Below are positions 19,245 through 27,061 of a stretch of 64,000 nucleotides of DNA, piece by piece; the stretch's first letter is position 1; each line of letters begins with the position of its first letter. A program made the translations under genes and the position numbers. The stretch covers positions 1 through 64,000 of the forward strand of contig CAMLJM010000013.1 of the NCBI GenBank assembly GCA_946480475.1, given 5' to 3'. This DNA is from an uncultured Alphaproteobacteria bacterium (lineage in GTDB: Bacteria; Pseudomonadota; Alphaproteobacteria; Micavibrionales; Micavibrionaceae). The notes under the pieces are model-generated. The model had not been told where the DNA came from, did not search any database, and saw nothing but the letters and a program-made list of their open reading frames with translations.

Positions 19245-19359
19245 TTTAATTACAAAACTATCCCCAATATCTGCCTTTTTATTGCCTAAATGCTTGCTTT
19301 TTTATTAATGAAATGATAATTTAGTCTTAACAATCTACTAAGCATGAGCGAGTGAACAG

Positions 19360-19548
19360 GTGATTATTCTAGCTCCCGGAGCCCTAGATAAGGTTTTTTC
19401 AGCAGAAACGACAGGCACACGCAGCCAGCCGGATAATCTCGATTCACGCTTCCGTTCCTGGCTGAAGCCATCGGATGCACAAAATGCGCCAGCAAACCCA
19501 TCATCGCTGGCTAACCCTTATAAGAACCGCATGGGTCGCTTCGAATAG
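19360..19548 (+). CDS. Possible small protein
   Basis: A GTG-started 62-codon frame (IILAPGALDKVFSAETTG..., ending NPYKNRMGRFE) in the 325-bp gap between aat and the DUF2155 gene. There is no strong ribosome site, membrane segment or known domain. Its composition (Ser/Asn/Pro with a basic end) is protein-like, but nothing else supports it. Upstream of it, 19245-19345 is AT-rich and could hold a promoter. Confidence 0.3.
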   Translation: MIILAPGALDKVFSAETTGTRSQPDNLDSRFRSWLKPSDAQNAPANPSSLANPYKNRMGRFE

Positions 19549-19569
19549 CTCTATGGTTCGGATTTCTGA

Positions 19570-20064
19570 TTAATCGCCCAGATCTTCGACAGGTGCTTCG
19601 AGACGCTCTTCCGTGGCAGCGCCTTCTTTAGCCTTTTCTTCTTCGGCTTTGCGCTTTTCAGCTTCAGCCTCCTCGGTTTTCTTGTCGAGGCAATCCAGCA
19701 CCCAGACGTCATAGATCGGATGGTCCATGGCCGACAAGGCCGGGGATGATGCAAACATCCAGCCACTAAACACCCATTTTGAATCATCTTTGGGTGTCAC
19801 TTCCCAGATTTGCAGGAAGGCCGCTGATTCAGGTTGCTCGATAGGGGGAGCTTTACGGCAGGCTTGTACTTTGATGTAAAGCGGGCCGTATTTCACCGTG
19901 CTGCCGACACGGGCTTCGAATGTCAAAGTACGGCCTGTAATCTTATCAATCGATTGCAGCTTAATGACGGGCATATCCTGCATGGCGGCCTGCGCCGGTG
20001 AAACAGAGAGCAGGACAGACGCAACCGCAGAAAGCAGTGTGAGCTTAAGGATGCGCATTGCCAT
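19570..20064 (-). CDS. DUF2155 domain secreted protein
   Basis: Exported protein of the alphaproteobacterial DUF2155 family; its biochemical role is unknown. The signal peptide ends SPAQAAMQ. The domain shows its full signature: LQSIDKITGRTLTFEARVG, YGPLYIKVQACRKAPP, ESAAFLQIWEV, FSGWMFASSPALSAMDHP and IYDVWVLDC. The two cysteines probably form a disulfide. The C-terminal tail is a highly charged Glu/Lys helix (EEAEAEKRKAEEEKAKEG), longer than I expect for the family. It overlaps the end of mlaD by 20 bases, so the two are coupled. Confidence 0.9.
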   Translation of the reverse strand: MAMRILKLTLLSAVASVLLSVSPAQAAMQDMPVIKLQSIDKITGRTLTFEARVGSTVKYGPLYIKVQACRKAPPIEQPESAAFLQIWEVTPKDDSKWVFSGWMFASSPALSAMDHPIYDVWVLDCLDKKTEEAEAEKRKAEEEKAKEGAATEERLEAPVEDLGD

Positions 20065-20605
20065 CCAGGGACTCTAGGGGTGCCATAGCAGGTTCAGAAG
20101 GCATAGCACGTGAAGGAGGTGGTGCGCCGTTTGATGCCTGCTTGCCGCCTTTGTCTTCCTTGTCGTTACCCATGCTGAAAATGAATTGGCCCAGCAATTG
20201 TTCAAGGTTTTGCGGCGCCTGCGTATACTCAATCATGCCGCCCGGCTTCAGGTTTTCTTCATCGGCACCGGGCTCCAGCGCCAGGTAACGGCCCCCGAGA
20301 AGGCTTTCGCTGCTGATTAATGCCGCTGTGTCAGTGGGTACTTTCACGCCATCATCAATGCTCATCTTCACCAGCGCCAGAAATGTTTCAGGATCCAGTG
20401 TCACGGCAATAACGCTGCCGACCTTCACACCGCTGATCAGCACGTCATCACCCACACCCAGACCGCCAATACCGGAGAAGCGTGCATTCAGTTCATAGCC
20501 ACTGACCTTACCAACCTTGGCCGTGTTGATGCTGAACATCAGGAAGGAAATCGCCACCAGAATAACGACGGCGCCCAGAGCTGTTTCAATGATACTGCGT
20601 TTCAT
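20045..20605 (-). CDS. mlaD: MlaD-type lipid-transport protein (MCE domain)
   Basis: Inner-membrane-anchored substrate-binding subunit of the Mla phospholipid transport system, which keeps the outer leaflet free of phospholipid. One N-terminal helix (LGAVVILVAISFLMFSINTA) is followed by an MCE domain: YELNARFSGIGGLGVGDDVLI, SGVKVGSVIAVTLD, ALISSESLLGGRYLALEPG. The C-terminal helix includes APQNLEQLLGQFIF, and a Pro/Met-rich tail follows. Other mla genes are absent here, which is usual for this alphaproteobacterial arrangement with DUF2155 and NDUFA12 genes. Confidence 0.93.
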   Translation of the reverse strand: MKRSIIETALGAVVILVAISFLMFSINTAKVGKVSGYELNARFSGIGGLGVGDDVLISGVKVGSVIAVTLDPETFLALVKMSIDDGVKVPTDTAALISSESLLGGRYLALEPGADEENLKPGGMIEYTQAPQNLEQLLGQFIFSMGNDKEDKGGKQASNGAPPPSRAMPSEPAMAPLESLDGNAHP

Positions 20606-20675
20606 ACTGGCAGGAGTCCTTCTTGTTCAATGGTGCGCGCCTCTTTGCTCAGATTCTCAGGCGCGCGGGGTTAAT

Positions 20676-21071
20676 TCACTGCGGCGGTATCCAGGCTTCG
20701 TAATCACCTGTTGCTTTGGCGCGCTTGCCGCCTGAAAGAATATGGCCGGGCGGACGATAAGCCTGATTTGTGCCTGTCATGTTGGGCTGATGCGGTTTTT
20801 GCCATTCGCGGCGATGTGTTTGCGCCTGCCCCGTAGGGATGACATTTGTCTGGTGATGAATCCAGCCATGCCATTCGGGGGGGATATTACTGGCTTCGGT
20901 GCTGGCCTTGTAACGGACATAACGGCGCGGACGATTATAACCCTTGATCGCGCGCGCTTCGTAATAGCGGTTACCGGCCTGATCTTCACCAATATAGCGG
21001 GCGCCCGTCCACAGACGGACCCAGGCCATGTGCACCGGCGATAACACGCCCAGAAAACTAAACAGTCCCAT
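20676..21071 (-). CDS. NDUFA12-family subunit of NADH:ubiquinone oxidoreductase
   Basis: Homologue of the mitochondrial complex I accessory subunit NDUFA12 (B17.2), a supernumerary subunit found in alphaproteobacteria. The 131-residue protein carries the family blocks YIGEDQAGNRYYEAR, RPRRYVRYKASTEASNIPPEW, GWIHHQTN, WQKPHQPNMTGTNQAYRPPG and ATGDYEAWIPP. It lies ahead of mlaD and DUF2155 on the same strand, the usual alphaproteobacterial neighbourhood. Confidence 0.95.
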   Translation of the reverse strand: MGLFSFLGVLSPVHMAWVRLWTGARYIGEDQAGNRYYEARAIKGYNRPRRYVRYKASTEASNIPPEWHGWIHHQTNVIPTGQAQTHRREWQKPHQPNMTGTNQAYRPPGHILSGGKRAKATGDYEAWIPPQ

Positions 21072-21260
21072 AATTTAAAAACCTTGGCATAAAACCCTGG
21101 AAAAGCGATGACGCCTGCTTTGGCACCGCCTTCATGGATGGCCCAAAATTGCGGAAAAATCAAGTCCGAACAATGTTTTGTATATGAAGAATCGCATCCC
21201 TGCGGTTTTGTTTATGTCCCTCAATCTGGTATGATTCCCGCAGCGACGAAGGATTTTCAT

Positions 21261-22019
21261 ATGAATAAACCTGTACTTGGTCAAAACCGCCCTGCCGAAT
21301 CCGGCAACGTTATGATTTACATCTTTCTCGGGATTGCCCTGTTTGCGGCCCTGAGCTTTGCAGTGGCCAATATCATGCGTTCAGGCACAGGCGACCCCAA
21401 ACGGGAAGTCATGGCCCTATATTCGAGTGATGTTATCCAATATGGAGACGGGTTAAAGCGCGCGGTCCAGGCGATGCATATCCGTGGTCTCGCCGATGAC
21501 GAGATCAGCTTTGAAAGCCCGAAGCTCAATTTAAACTATGCCCACCCGGTTTCAGCCCCCAACCAATGCACGACCGATTCCTGCCGCGTTTTCCAGCCTG
21601 CCGGTGGTGGTGTTAGCTATATGAAACCTCTGGAGAGGTGGCTGGATGCGGCGGGCGCTGCCGATACGCTTTACGGCGACTGGTTCTTTCCCGGCGAAGT
21701 TTGCGTCGAAGATGCGGGTATGGGGGGTGCGGGTTGCGAATCAGACGGTGAAGATAATGAAGATCTGGTCGCCGTATTGCCTTGGATACGTCGTGAGCTT
21801 TGCATCGATATCAATAACAAGCTGGGGATCACGAATCCCGGCGGCAATCCCCCGGTAGCCGGTGGCGCAGCATGGGGCAGTGGTAACGCACGATTCTTAG
21901 GAACATTTGCTGAAGAAGCGATTATCGCACGCGGCGGCCAGACAGCCGGGTGCCTGCGGGGTGCCGGCATCCCGCCCAGCAATTCCTATTTCTATTACAA
22001 GGTGCTGCTCGCGCGCTAA
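21261..22019 (+). CDS. Type IV pilin-like secreted protein (paralogue of 28535-29239)
   Basis: The start is the ATG at 21261, with GAAGGA 7 bases upstream; the frame is open further upstream but looks non-coding there. The 252-residue product has a short polar leader (MNKPVLGQNRPAESGNV), then one hydrophobic helix (MIYIFLGIALFAALSFAVAN) and an extracytoplasmic domain with several cysteines. This resembles the class III signal/helix layout of pilins, although no clear GFxxxE cleavage site is present. It shares with the protein at 28535 the blocks SGNV, AGGGV.Y, LVAVLP and the identical last residues VLLAR. Function is unknown; an assembly subunit or pseudopilin is inferred. Confidence 0.75.
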   Translation: MNKPVLGQNRPAESGNVMIYIFLGIALFAALSFAVANIMRSGTGDPKREVMALYSSDVIQYGDGLKRAVQAMHIRGLADDEISFESPKLNLNYAHPVSAPNQCTTDSCRVFQPAGGGVSYMKPLERWLDAAGAADTLYGDWFFPGEVCVEDAGMGGAGCESDGEDNEDLVAVLPWIRRELCIDINNKLGITNPGGNPPVAGGAAWGSGNARFLGTFAEEAIIARGGQTAGCLRGAGIPPSNSYFYYKVLLAR

Positions 22020-22022
22020 CGC

Positions 22023-24314
22023 TTACGATTTACCGGCAGGCACCAGTTCGCCGGTACGTTTGGGAGCTTCTTCGAAGGCAAATGTCAGTTGCCCATCTTT
22101 CAGGCCGACACGGACAATCCCGCCATTCACCAGCTTGCCGAATAACAGCTCTTCTGCGAGCGGGCGTTTGACTTGCTCCTGAATAATACGTGACAGCGGA
22201 CGGGCGCCCATCTGCGGGTCGAAACCGATCTTGGCCAGATGCTCCCGGGCTTCGGGTGACAGATCGATTTCAACCCCGCGATCAGCCAGTTGCGCTTCCA
22301 GTTGAATGACAAATTTCTCGACTACACGGATCACCGTCTCAGGACCCAATGGCTTAAACGGCACGATGGCATCAAGGCGGTTTCTGAATTCAGGCGTGAA
22401 CAGGCGTTTGATTTCTTCCTGGTCATCTTCGACACGCATTTCGCGTTCAAAGCCCATCGGCGCTTTCGCCATTTCACGCGCACCGGCGTTGGTTGTCATG
22501 ATCAGGATCACATTCCTGAAATCAACGGTCTTGCCGTTGTTATCGGTAAGCTTACCATAGTCCATCACTTGCAACAGGATGTTGTAGATATCCGGATGTG
22601 CTTTTTCAATCTCATCAAGCAGTAGCACGCAGTGCGGATGCTGATCGACAGCGTCGGTGAGCAAGCCGCCCTGTTCAAAACCTACATAACCGGGGGGCGT
22701 GCCGATCAGGCGGCTGACAGCGTGACGTTCCATATATTCGGACATATCGAAGCGCTTGAGTTCGATGCCCAATGTCTTAGCCAGCTGGCGCGCCACTTCG
22801 GTTTTACCAACACCTGTCGGACCACTGAACAGATAAGAACCAATGGGTTTTTCGCCATCGCGCAGCCCTGCGCGTGACATTTTGATGGAATCAGATAGCA
22901 CCTGAATCGCGTTATCCTGATCGAAGACCATGGTTTTCAGATCACGCTCCAGGGTGCGGATCGCTTCGCGGTCATCCTTGGTCAGTGTCTTGGCCGGAAT
23001 GCGCGCAATCGCGGCAACGACGCCTTCAATATCTTCAACAGTAATTACTTTCTTGCGCTGGTCTTCGGTTACCAGCATTTGCGCGGCGCCAACTTCGTCA
23101 ATGATATCAATCGCCTTATCAGGGAGTTTGCGGTCACCCATATATTTAGCTGACAGTTCGACCGCCGCCTTGATCGCATCATCGGTATATTGCACCTTGT
23201 GATGCTCTTCGTAATAAGTCTTGAGACCCGTGAGAATCTTGATAGCATCTTCAATAGAAGGTTCGTTGACATCAATCTTCTGGAAGCGGCGTACCAGCGC
23301 ACGGTCTTTCTCAAAATGGTTGCGGTATTCCTTGTATGTCGTAGAACCGATACAGCGAATAGTACCGTTCGATAAAGCAGGCTTCAGAAGGTTCGAGGCA
23401 TCCATAGCGCCGCCGGATGTTGCGCCCGCACCGATCACGGTGTGAATCTCATCAATGAACAATACAGCGTGGGGGAATTTTTCAATCTCGGTAATCACCG
23501 CCTTCAGGCGCTCTTCGAAATCACCGCGATAACGTGTACCGGCGAGCAGCGCACCCATATCGAGCGAGAAGATGGTGGCCTCTTTCAATACATCAGGAAC
23601 CTGACGTTCGACGATGCGGCGTGCCAGACCTTCGGCAATCGCCGTCTTACCCACACCGGGATCACCTACATAAAGGGGGTTGTTTTTGCTACGGCGGCAA
23701 AGCACCTGAATGGTGCGCTCAACCTCGGCTGTGCGCCCGATCAGAGGGTCAATCTTACCCTTACGCGCCTTGTTATTCAGGTTCACACAGTAAGCATCCA
23801 GAGCATCCTTGCCATTTTTATTCTTATCGCCACCTTCGCCCTCTTCCGTGCCTTCAGGGGTTTTGGACTGGCTTTGGCCGGGTACTTTGGCAATACCATG
23901 GGAAATATAATTCACCGCATCAAAGCGAGTCATATCCTGTTCCTGCAGGAAGAATACGGCATGACTTTCGCGCTCGGAGAAAAGCGCCACCAGAACATTG
24001 GCGCCTGTCACTTCTTCACGGCCTGATGACTGCACATGAATGGCCGCGCGCTGCAATACGCGCTGGAAAGCTGTCGTAGGCTTTGATTCTTCAGCATTGC
24101 GATTGACCAAGTAGGTCAGTTCGCTATCCAGGAAACGTTCAATGTTATCGCGCAGGTCAGCAATCGATATGCCACAGGAGCGCAAGACCGCCATGGCATC
24201 CTGGTCTTCACACAGGGCCAGCAGCAGATGCTCAAGCGTCGCACTTTCGTGATGACGTTCGTTCGCGATATTCAGCGCGCGATGCAGTGTCTGTTCTAGG
24301 TTGCGTGAAAGCAT
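22023..24314 (-). CDS. clpA: ATP-dependent Clp protease ATP-binding subunit ClpA
   Basis: AAA+ unfoldase that feeds substrates to ClpP, including N-degron proteins delivered by ClpS. The 763-residue protein has the N-domain (MLSRNLEQTLHRALNIANERHH), AAA domain 1 with Walker A GDPGVGKTA and Walker B VLFIDEIHTVIG, and no ClpB-type middle coiled coil. AAA domain 2 has Walker A FSGPTGVGKTEVARQLA, Walker B VLLLDEIEKAHPD and sensor-2 GARPLSRIIQ. A ClpP-docking loop may be around APMGFEREM. It lies 12 bp downstream of clpS on the same strand. Confidence 0.97.
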   Translation of the reverse strand: MLSRNLEQTLHRALNIANERHHESATLEHLLLALCEDQDAMAVLRSCGISIADLRDNIERFLDSELTYLVNRNAEESKPTTAFQRVLQRAAIHVQSSGREEVTGANVLVALFSERESHAVFFLQEQDMTRFDAVNYISHGIAKVPGQSQSKTPEGTEEGEGGDKNKNGKDALDAYCVNLNNKARKGKIDPLIGRTAEVERTIQVLCRRSKNNPLYVGDPGVGKTAIAEGLARRIVERQVPDVLKEATIFSLDMGALLAGTRYRGDFEERLKAVITEIEKFPHAVLFIDEIHTVIGAGATSGGAMDASNLLKPALSNGTIRCIGSTTYKEYRNHFEKDRALVRRFQKIDVNEPSIEDAIKILTGLKTYYEEHHKVQYTDDAIKAAVELSAKYMGDRKLPDKAIDIIDEVGAAQMLVTEDQRKKVITVEDIEGVVAAIARIPAKTLTKDDREAIRTLERDLKTMVFDQDNAIQVLSDSIKMSRAGLRDGEKPIGSYLFSGPTGVGKTEVARQLAKTLGIELKRFDMSEYMERHAVSRLIGTPPGYVGFEQGGLLTDAVDQHPHCVLLLDEIEKAHPDIYNILLQVMDYGKLTDNNGKTVDFRNVILIMTTNAGAREMAKAPMGFEREMRVEDDQEEIKRLFTPEFRNRLDAIVPFKPLGPETVIRVVEKFVIQLEAQLADRGVEIDLSPEAREHLAKIGFDPQMGARPLSRIIQEQVKRPLAEELLFGKLVNGGIVRVGLKDGQLTFAFEEAPKRTGELVPAGKS

Positions 24315-24326
24315 AGGAGTATCTTT

Positions 24327-24713
24327 CTATTCTTTTTCCAGGGTGCACTGGAGCGGTTGTTCGTTGGCGCGAGCAAAATCCATGACTTGGGCCACTTTGG
24401 TTTCTGCCACTTCGTAAGTGAAAATACCGCAGACCCCGACACCCCGACGGTGGACGTGAAGCATGATGTCTGTGGCTTCCTGTCTATTCTTGTTAAAAAA
24501 CCTTTCTAAAATATGAACGACAAATTCCATCGGGGTGTAATCGTCATTCAGGATCAGAACCTTGTACATAGAAGGCTTTTTGGTCTTGGGTCGGGCTTTG
24601 AGCATAACCCCCGTCTGGCGGCGCTCTTCTCCCCCGGAATCGCCGGCGGAATCATCACCGAAATCCGGGTTATCATCGTCCATACGGGGGGTCAGGGAGA
24701 AGCGCTGTTCCAT
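24327..24713 (-). CDS. clpS: ClpS adaptor protein
   Basis: Recognises proteins with bulky hydrophobic N-terminal residues and hands them to ClpAP. After a disordered, acidic N-terminal extension of about 45 residues, the folded core starts [20 protein letters not shown]. It holds the Asn-Asp pair and gate Met of the N-degron pocket, and continues with [21 protein letters not shown] containing the pocket His. Length is 128 residues. It forms an operon with clpA. aat, the enzyme that creates N-degrons, is encoded about 5 kb upstream. Confidence 0.97.
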   Translation of the reverse strand: MEQRFSLTPRMDDDNPDFGDDSAGDSGGEERRQTGVMLKARPKTKKPSMYKVLILNDDYTPMEFVVHILERFFNKNRQEATDIMLHVHRRGVGVCGIFTYEVAETKVAQVMDFARANEQPLQCTLEKE

Positions 24714-24788
24714 AGAGATAAGATAGCCTTTTCTACCTCTATTTTACAGCCCGGAAGGTTAAAATTTTAAAGCATTTCAGCTTGCCAT

Positions 24789-24853
24789 AAAAGTTTCAGC
24801 CCCCTTGAAACAAGGAGGCTGAAACCCGGTTGTCATGTCAGGAAAACCTGACA
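24789..24853 (-). terminator. Terminator hairpins after the phasin gene
   Basis: Read on the minus strand, a perfect 7-bp hairpin (TGTCAGG, 24836-24842, with CCTGACA, 24847-24853) is followed by a stronger one. In the second, GTTTCAGCC (24793-24801) pairs with GGCTGAAAC (24817-24825), with an inner 5-bp extension, and TTTTATGG follows. It ends the phasin transcript. Confidence 0.65.
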
Positions 24854-24880
24854 GGAAATTCCAATATAGTCCGAAAAGGC

Positions 24881-25459
24881 TTACGCGGCTACTGCGTCGG
24901 TGGCCTTGCGGATGGTTTTGCTAACCTGATCATTGATCGGCTCCAGCGCTTCTGTTGCCAGTTTTACGCTGAGTTCAGAGATCTTTGTCGCACCAGCCAT
25001 GAAACCATCGAAGGATTCCTGCGCCAGTTTGTTCTGCGCTTCGGTCAGTTCGTTCAGGTTTTTGCAGGCAAGCAATGTTTTAAAAGCTTCGCTGTTTTTT
25101 GCGGCTGTATCCTGTGCCAGAGACATGTATGTCTTGAACAGGTCTTCCGTACCTTTCATCCAGATATTGGTGGATTTCAGGATGGCTTCTACGTTTTCCT
25201 TACCGGCAGAAGCAGCTTCGTTTGTCAGTTTTTCGTACTGTGCTTTAGTTTGTGTCATGGCTTTCTCCATTGATTTGAATATCTCAGTTTTACTCAAGGT
25301 ATTCGCAAGCGGGTTGATCGAAAATGCCGCTGCGATGAATCGTTCTTCATCTTGTGCAATTGCCTTATAAGATGCCGCACCCGTTGTCTGGGCACTGACA
25401 TTCGGGACTGCTACGAGAGCAGTACTCGCGGATTTTTTACGTGTTGGCAAAGTCGCCAT
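24881..25459 (-). CDS. Phasin family protein
   Basis: Phasins coat polyhydroxyalkanoate granules. The 192-residue protein is helical. Its C-terminal ~125 residues show the family pattern: QYEKLTNEAASAGKENVEAI, TEDLFKTYMSLAQDTAAKNSE, ACKNLNELTEAQNKLAQESFD, ISELSVKLATEALEPINDQV. The first 65 residues are less conserved. The ATG at 25459 has AAGGGAG 8 bases upstream; an internal ATG at about 25258 also has a GGAG. Upstream lie two perfect TTGTGC-N3-GCACAA palindromes suited to a PhaR-type repressor. PHA synthase is not in this window. Confidence 0.9.
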   Translation of the reverse strand: MATLPTRKKSASTALVAVPNVSAQTTGAASYKAIAQDEERFIAAAFSINPLANTLSKTEIFKSMEKAMTQTKAQYEKLTNEAASAGKENVEAILKSTNIWMKGTEDLFKTYMSLAQDTAAKNSEAFKTLLACKNLNELTEAQNKLAQESFDGFMAGATKISELSVKLATEALEPINDQVSKTIRKATDAVAA

Positions 25460-25655
25460 TTCGTATCTCCCTTATAATTTGGACTTTCGATCAAGCCCCT
25501 TTTCTTCGATTGGCTGACCGCAGTCTGTCACAGCTTTTGTCGCACCGCAATGGCTGCATTGCAACAAGTTGAAATTATTGACATTTTTTTGAAAATATCG
25601 AGAAAAACCTTGGTTTATGCGGGTTTTTAGATGTTCTTCTATGCCAATAAGAATT

Positions 25656-25670
25656 TTGTGCGATGCACAA
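25656..25670. promoter_or_regulatory. Candidate PhaR operator 1
   Basis: TTGTGCGATGCACAA is a perfect 6-3-6 palindrome. PhaR, the phasin repressor of alphaproteobacteria, is reported to bind TGC-rich repeats of the CTGC-N3/4-GCAG kind, and this site has the same TGC-N3-GCA core. It is about 200 bp upstream of the phasin start. Confidence 0.5.
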
Positions 25671-25711
25671 TTATAATGTAACGCTATCACTATTCTGGGT
25701 CAAGTCTTATT

Positions 25712-25726
25712 TTGTGCATTGCACAA
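25712..25726. promoter_or_regulatory. Candidate PhaR operator 2
   Basis: TTGTGCATTGCACAA repeats the previous palindrome with only the centre changed. It is nearer to the carboxypeptidase gene (about 114 bp upstream), so the regulator may act on both divergent genes. Confidence 0.5.
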
Positions 25727-25839
25727 TATACTATTTAACCAATTGATAATTAACAAAAAATATCAATTCTTGACAGAGCCGGATTTGTTGTTGTTTAAGG
25801 ATATTAAACAACAATATCTCGAACAGGGTTCCAAGATTA

Positions 25840-26886
25840 ATGAGTACACGTCGCAATGCTTTGCGGGCCCTTCTGGGCCTGAGTTTTATGGCTGCTGGAA
25901 TCGGTCTGGTAACTGAAGACGCCGAGGCGGCCTCACGCAAAAAACCCTCTCGCAGGCCTGTACGAAAGCCCTCAAGGCGCGGACCCCGCCAACTCGCTGA
26001 TGACGTCAATACGATTGACGGCTTTCCGGCTGACGTATCCTCTATCGTGCTTGTACTTGAAGGACCGGAGAAATTCCGCGTTCTGAGCGAGGATGAACCT
26101 CACGCCAAGCGTACGCCTGCCTCTGTCACCAAGCTGATGACCCTGTGTATATTGTTTGATGAGATTGAGGCCGGACGTATCAAGCTGGATGATATGATTA
26201 CCATGCCCGAAGGCGATCCGGGTGGCGGCAAGCTCGGCCTGGGTGCAGGACGAAAGATCAGCGTGCAGAACGCCATTCTGGCGATTGTCACGAAGTCCGC
26301 CAATGATGTGGCGCTGGCCGTTGCCGAACGTATATCCGGCACCGAAGAGGCTTTTGCTGCGCGCATGAACAGGAAAGCCGCCGAGTTGAAGATGACGAAC
26401 AGCCACTTCGTGAATTCACATGGCATGCGCGATCCAGACCAATATTCAACGGCCTTTGACTTGGCCATGCTGGCCCGTTATCTGGTGCAGCATCATTCAG
26501 ACCATTACCATTACTTTTCAACCCTTTCCTTCATTTTTGGTAAACAAACATACGGCAACCATAATGGCCTGATGCGGGAGTATGAAGGAATGGATGGCCT
26601 GAAAACCGGCATGACCAATCACGGCTGGCAACTGGCTGCCTCGGCCGAGCGCACCTTACCCGCTGATAAAGAAAGCGGCGCACCCGAAACCAAGCACCGC
26701 CTGATTGGCGTTTTTTTAGGCGGCGTTACCAAGAGCCAGCGCAATAACTGCCTAGGCTATTTACTGGATCAGGGATTTGAAACATTGGGCCATGACACAG
26801 CCCCCTCCAAGTTCCGCTATACCGAAATGGCCTGCACATCCGCGCGTAACGCCCGCCCAACGCAAATGGCCCATAATAAACCCTAA
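25840..26886 (+). CDS. D-alanyl-D-alanine carboxypeptidase family serine peptidase (no SPOR tail)
   Basis: Penicillin-binding-type peptidase S11 that trims peptidoglycan stem peptides in the periplasm. All three active-site motifs are present: S95-V-T-K98, S153-A-N155 and K255-T-G257. The N-terminus (STRRNALRALLGLSFMAAG, cleavage near AEAAS) has a twin-arginine start, so Tat export is possible. A very basic segment (RKKPSRRPVRKPSRRG) follows and might bind the wall or nucleic acid. At 348 residues it lacks the C-terminal SPOR domain of its neighbour at 27062, to which it is clearly paralogous (NHNGLMREYEGMDGLKTG against NHNRLMNEYAGMDGMKTG). Confidence 0.9.
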   Translation: MSTRRNALRALLGLSFMAAGIGLVTEDAEAASRKKPSRRPVRKPSRRGPRQLADDVNTIDGFPADVSSIVLVLEGPEKFRVLSEDEPHAKRTPASVTKLMTLCILFDEIEAGRIKLDDMITMPEGDPGGGKLGLGAGRKISVQNAILAIVTKSANDVALAVAERISGTEEAFAARMNRKAAELKMTNSHFVNSHGMRDPDQYSTAFDLAMLARYLVQHHSDHYHYFSTLSFIFGKQTYGNHNGLMREYEGMDGLKTGMTNHGWQLAASAERTLPADKESGAPETKHRLIGVFLGGVTKSQRNNCLGYLLDQGFETLGHDTAPSKFRYTEMACTSARNARPTQMAHNKP

Positions 26887-27061
26887 AAAAACCGTACGTT
26901 GGCACAGGTTTTGCTGGGATATCTAAAGCTCTGGAAATTTAAAGGATTGTGTCGTTTTCGTGGACAAAATAATCTTGTCAGATTATGATGTTAAGAGATG
27001 TTTCGTTTCGGGGAACGTTTCTTTTTCATCTCTGTTTTCACACGCTTTACCGGGTCAGCTC

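Larger units (their letters stand above)
25460..25839. promoter_or_regulatory. 380-bp divergent control region of phasin and dacA-like genes
   Basis: AT-rich intergenic stretch with three TGC-N3-GCA motifs: TGCATTGCA at 25555-25563 and the two longer palindromes listed separately. The palindromes' centres are 56 bp apart. No convincing gene is seen here. It must hold the promoters of the phasin gene (minus) and the carboxypeptidase gene (plus). Confidence 0.6.

Noticed and set aside
21108..21260. Upstream extension of the pilin-like gene at 21261
   Set aside because: The frame is open but has Cys/His-rich, non-protein-like sequence. The ATG at 21261 has a ribosome site and begins the leader, so the extension was left out.
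25472..25690. 72-codon minus-strand frame upstream of the phasin gene
   Set aside because: It would overlap the palindromic operators and lacks a ribosome site; regulatory DNA is the better reading.
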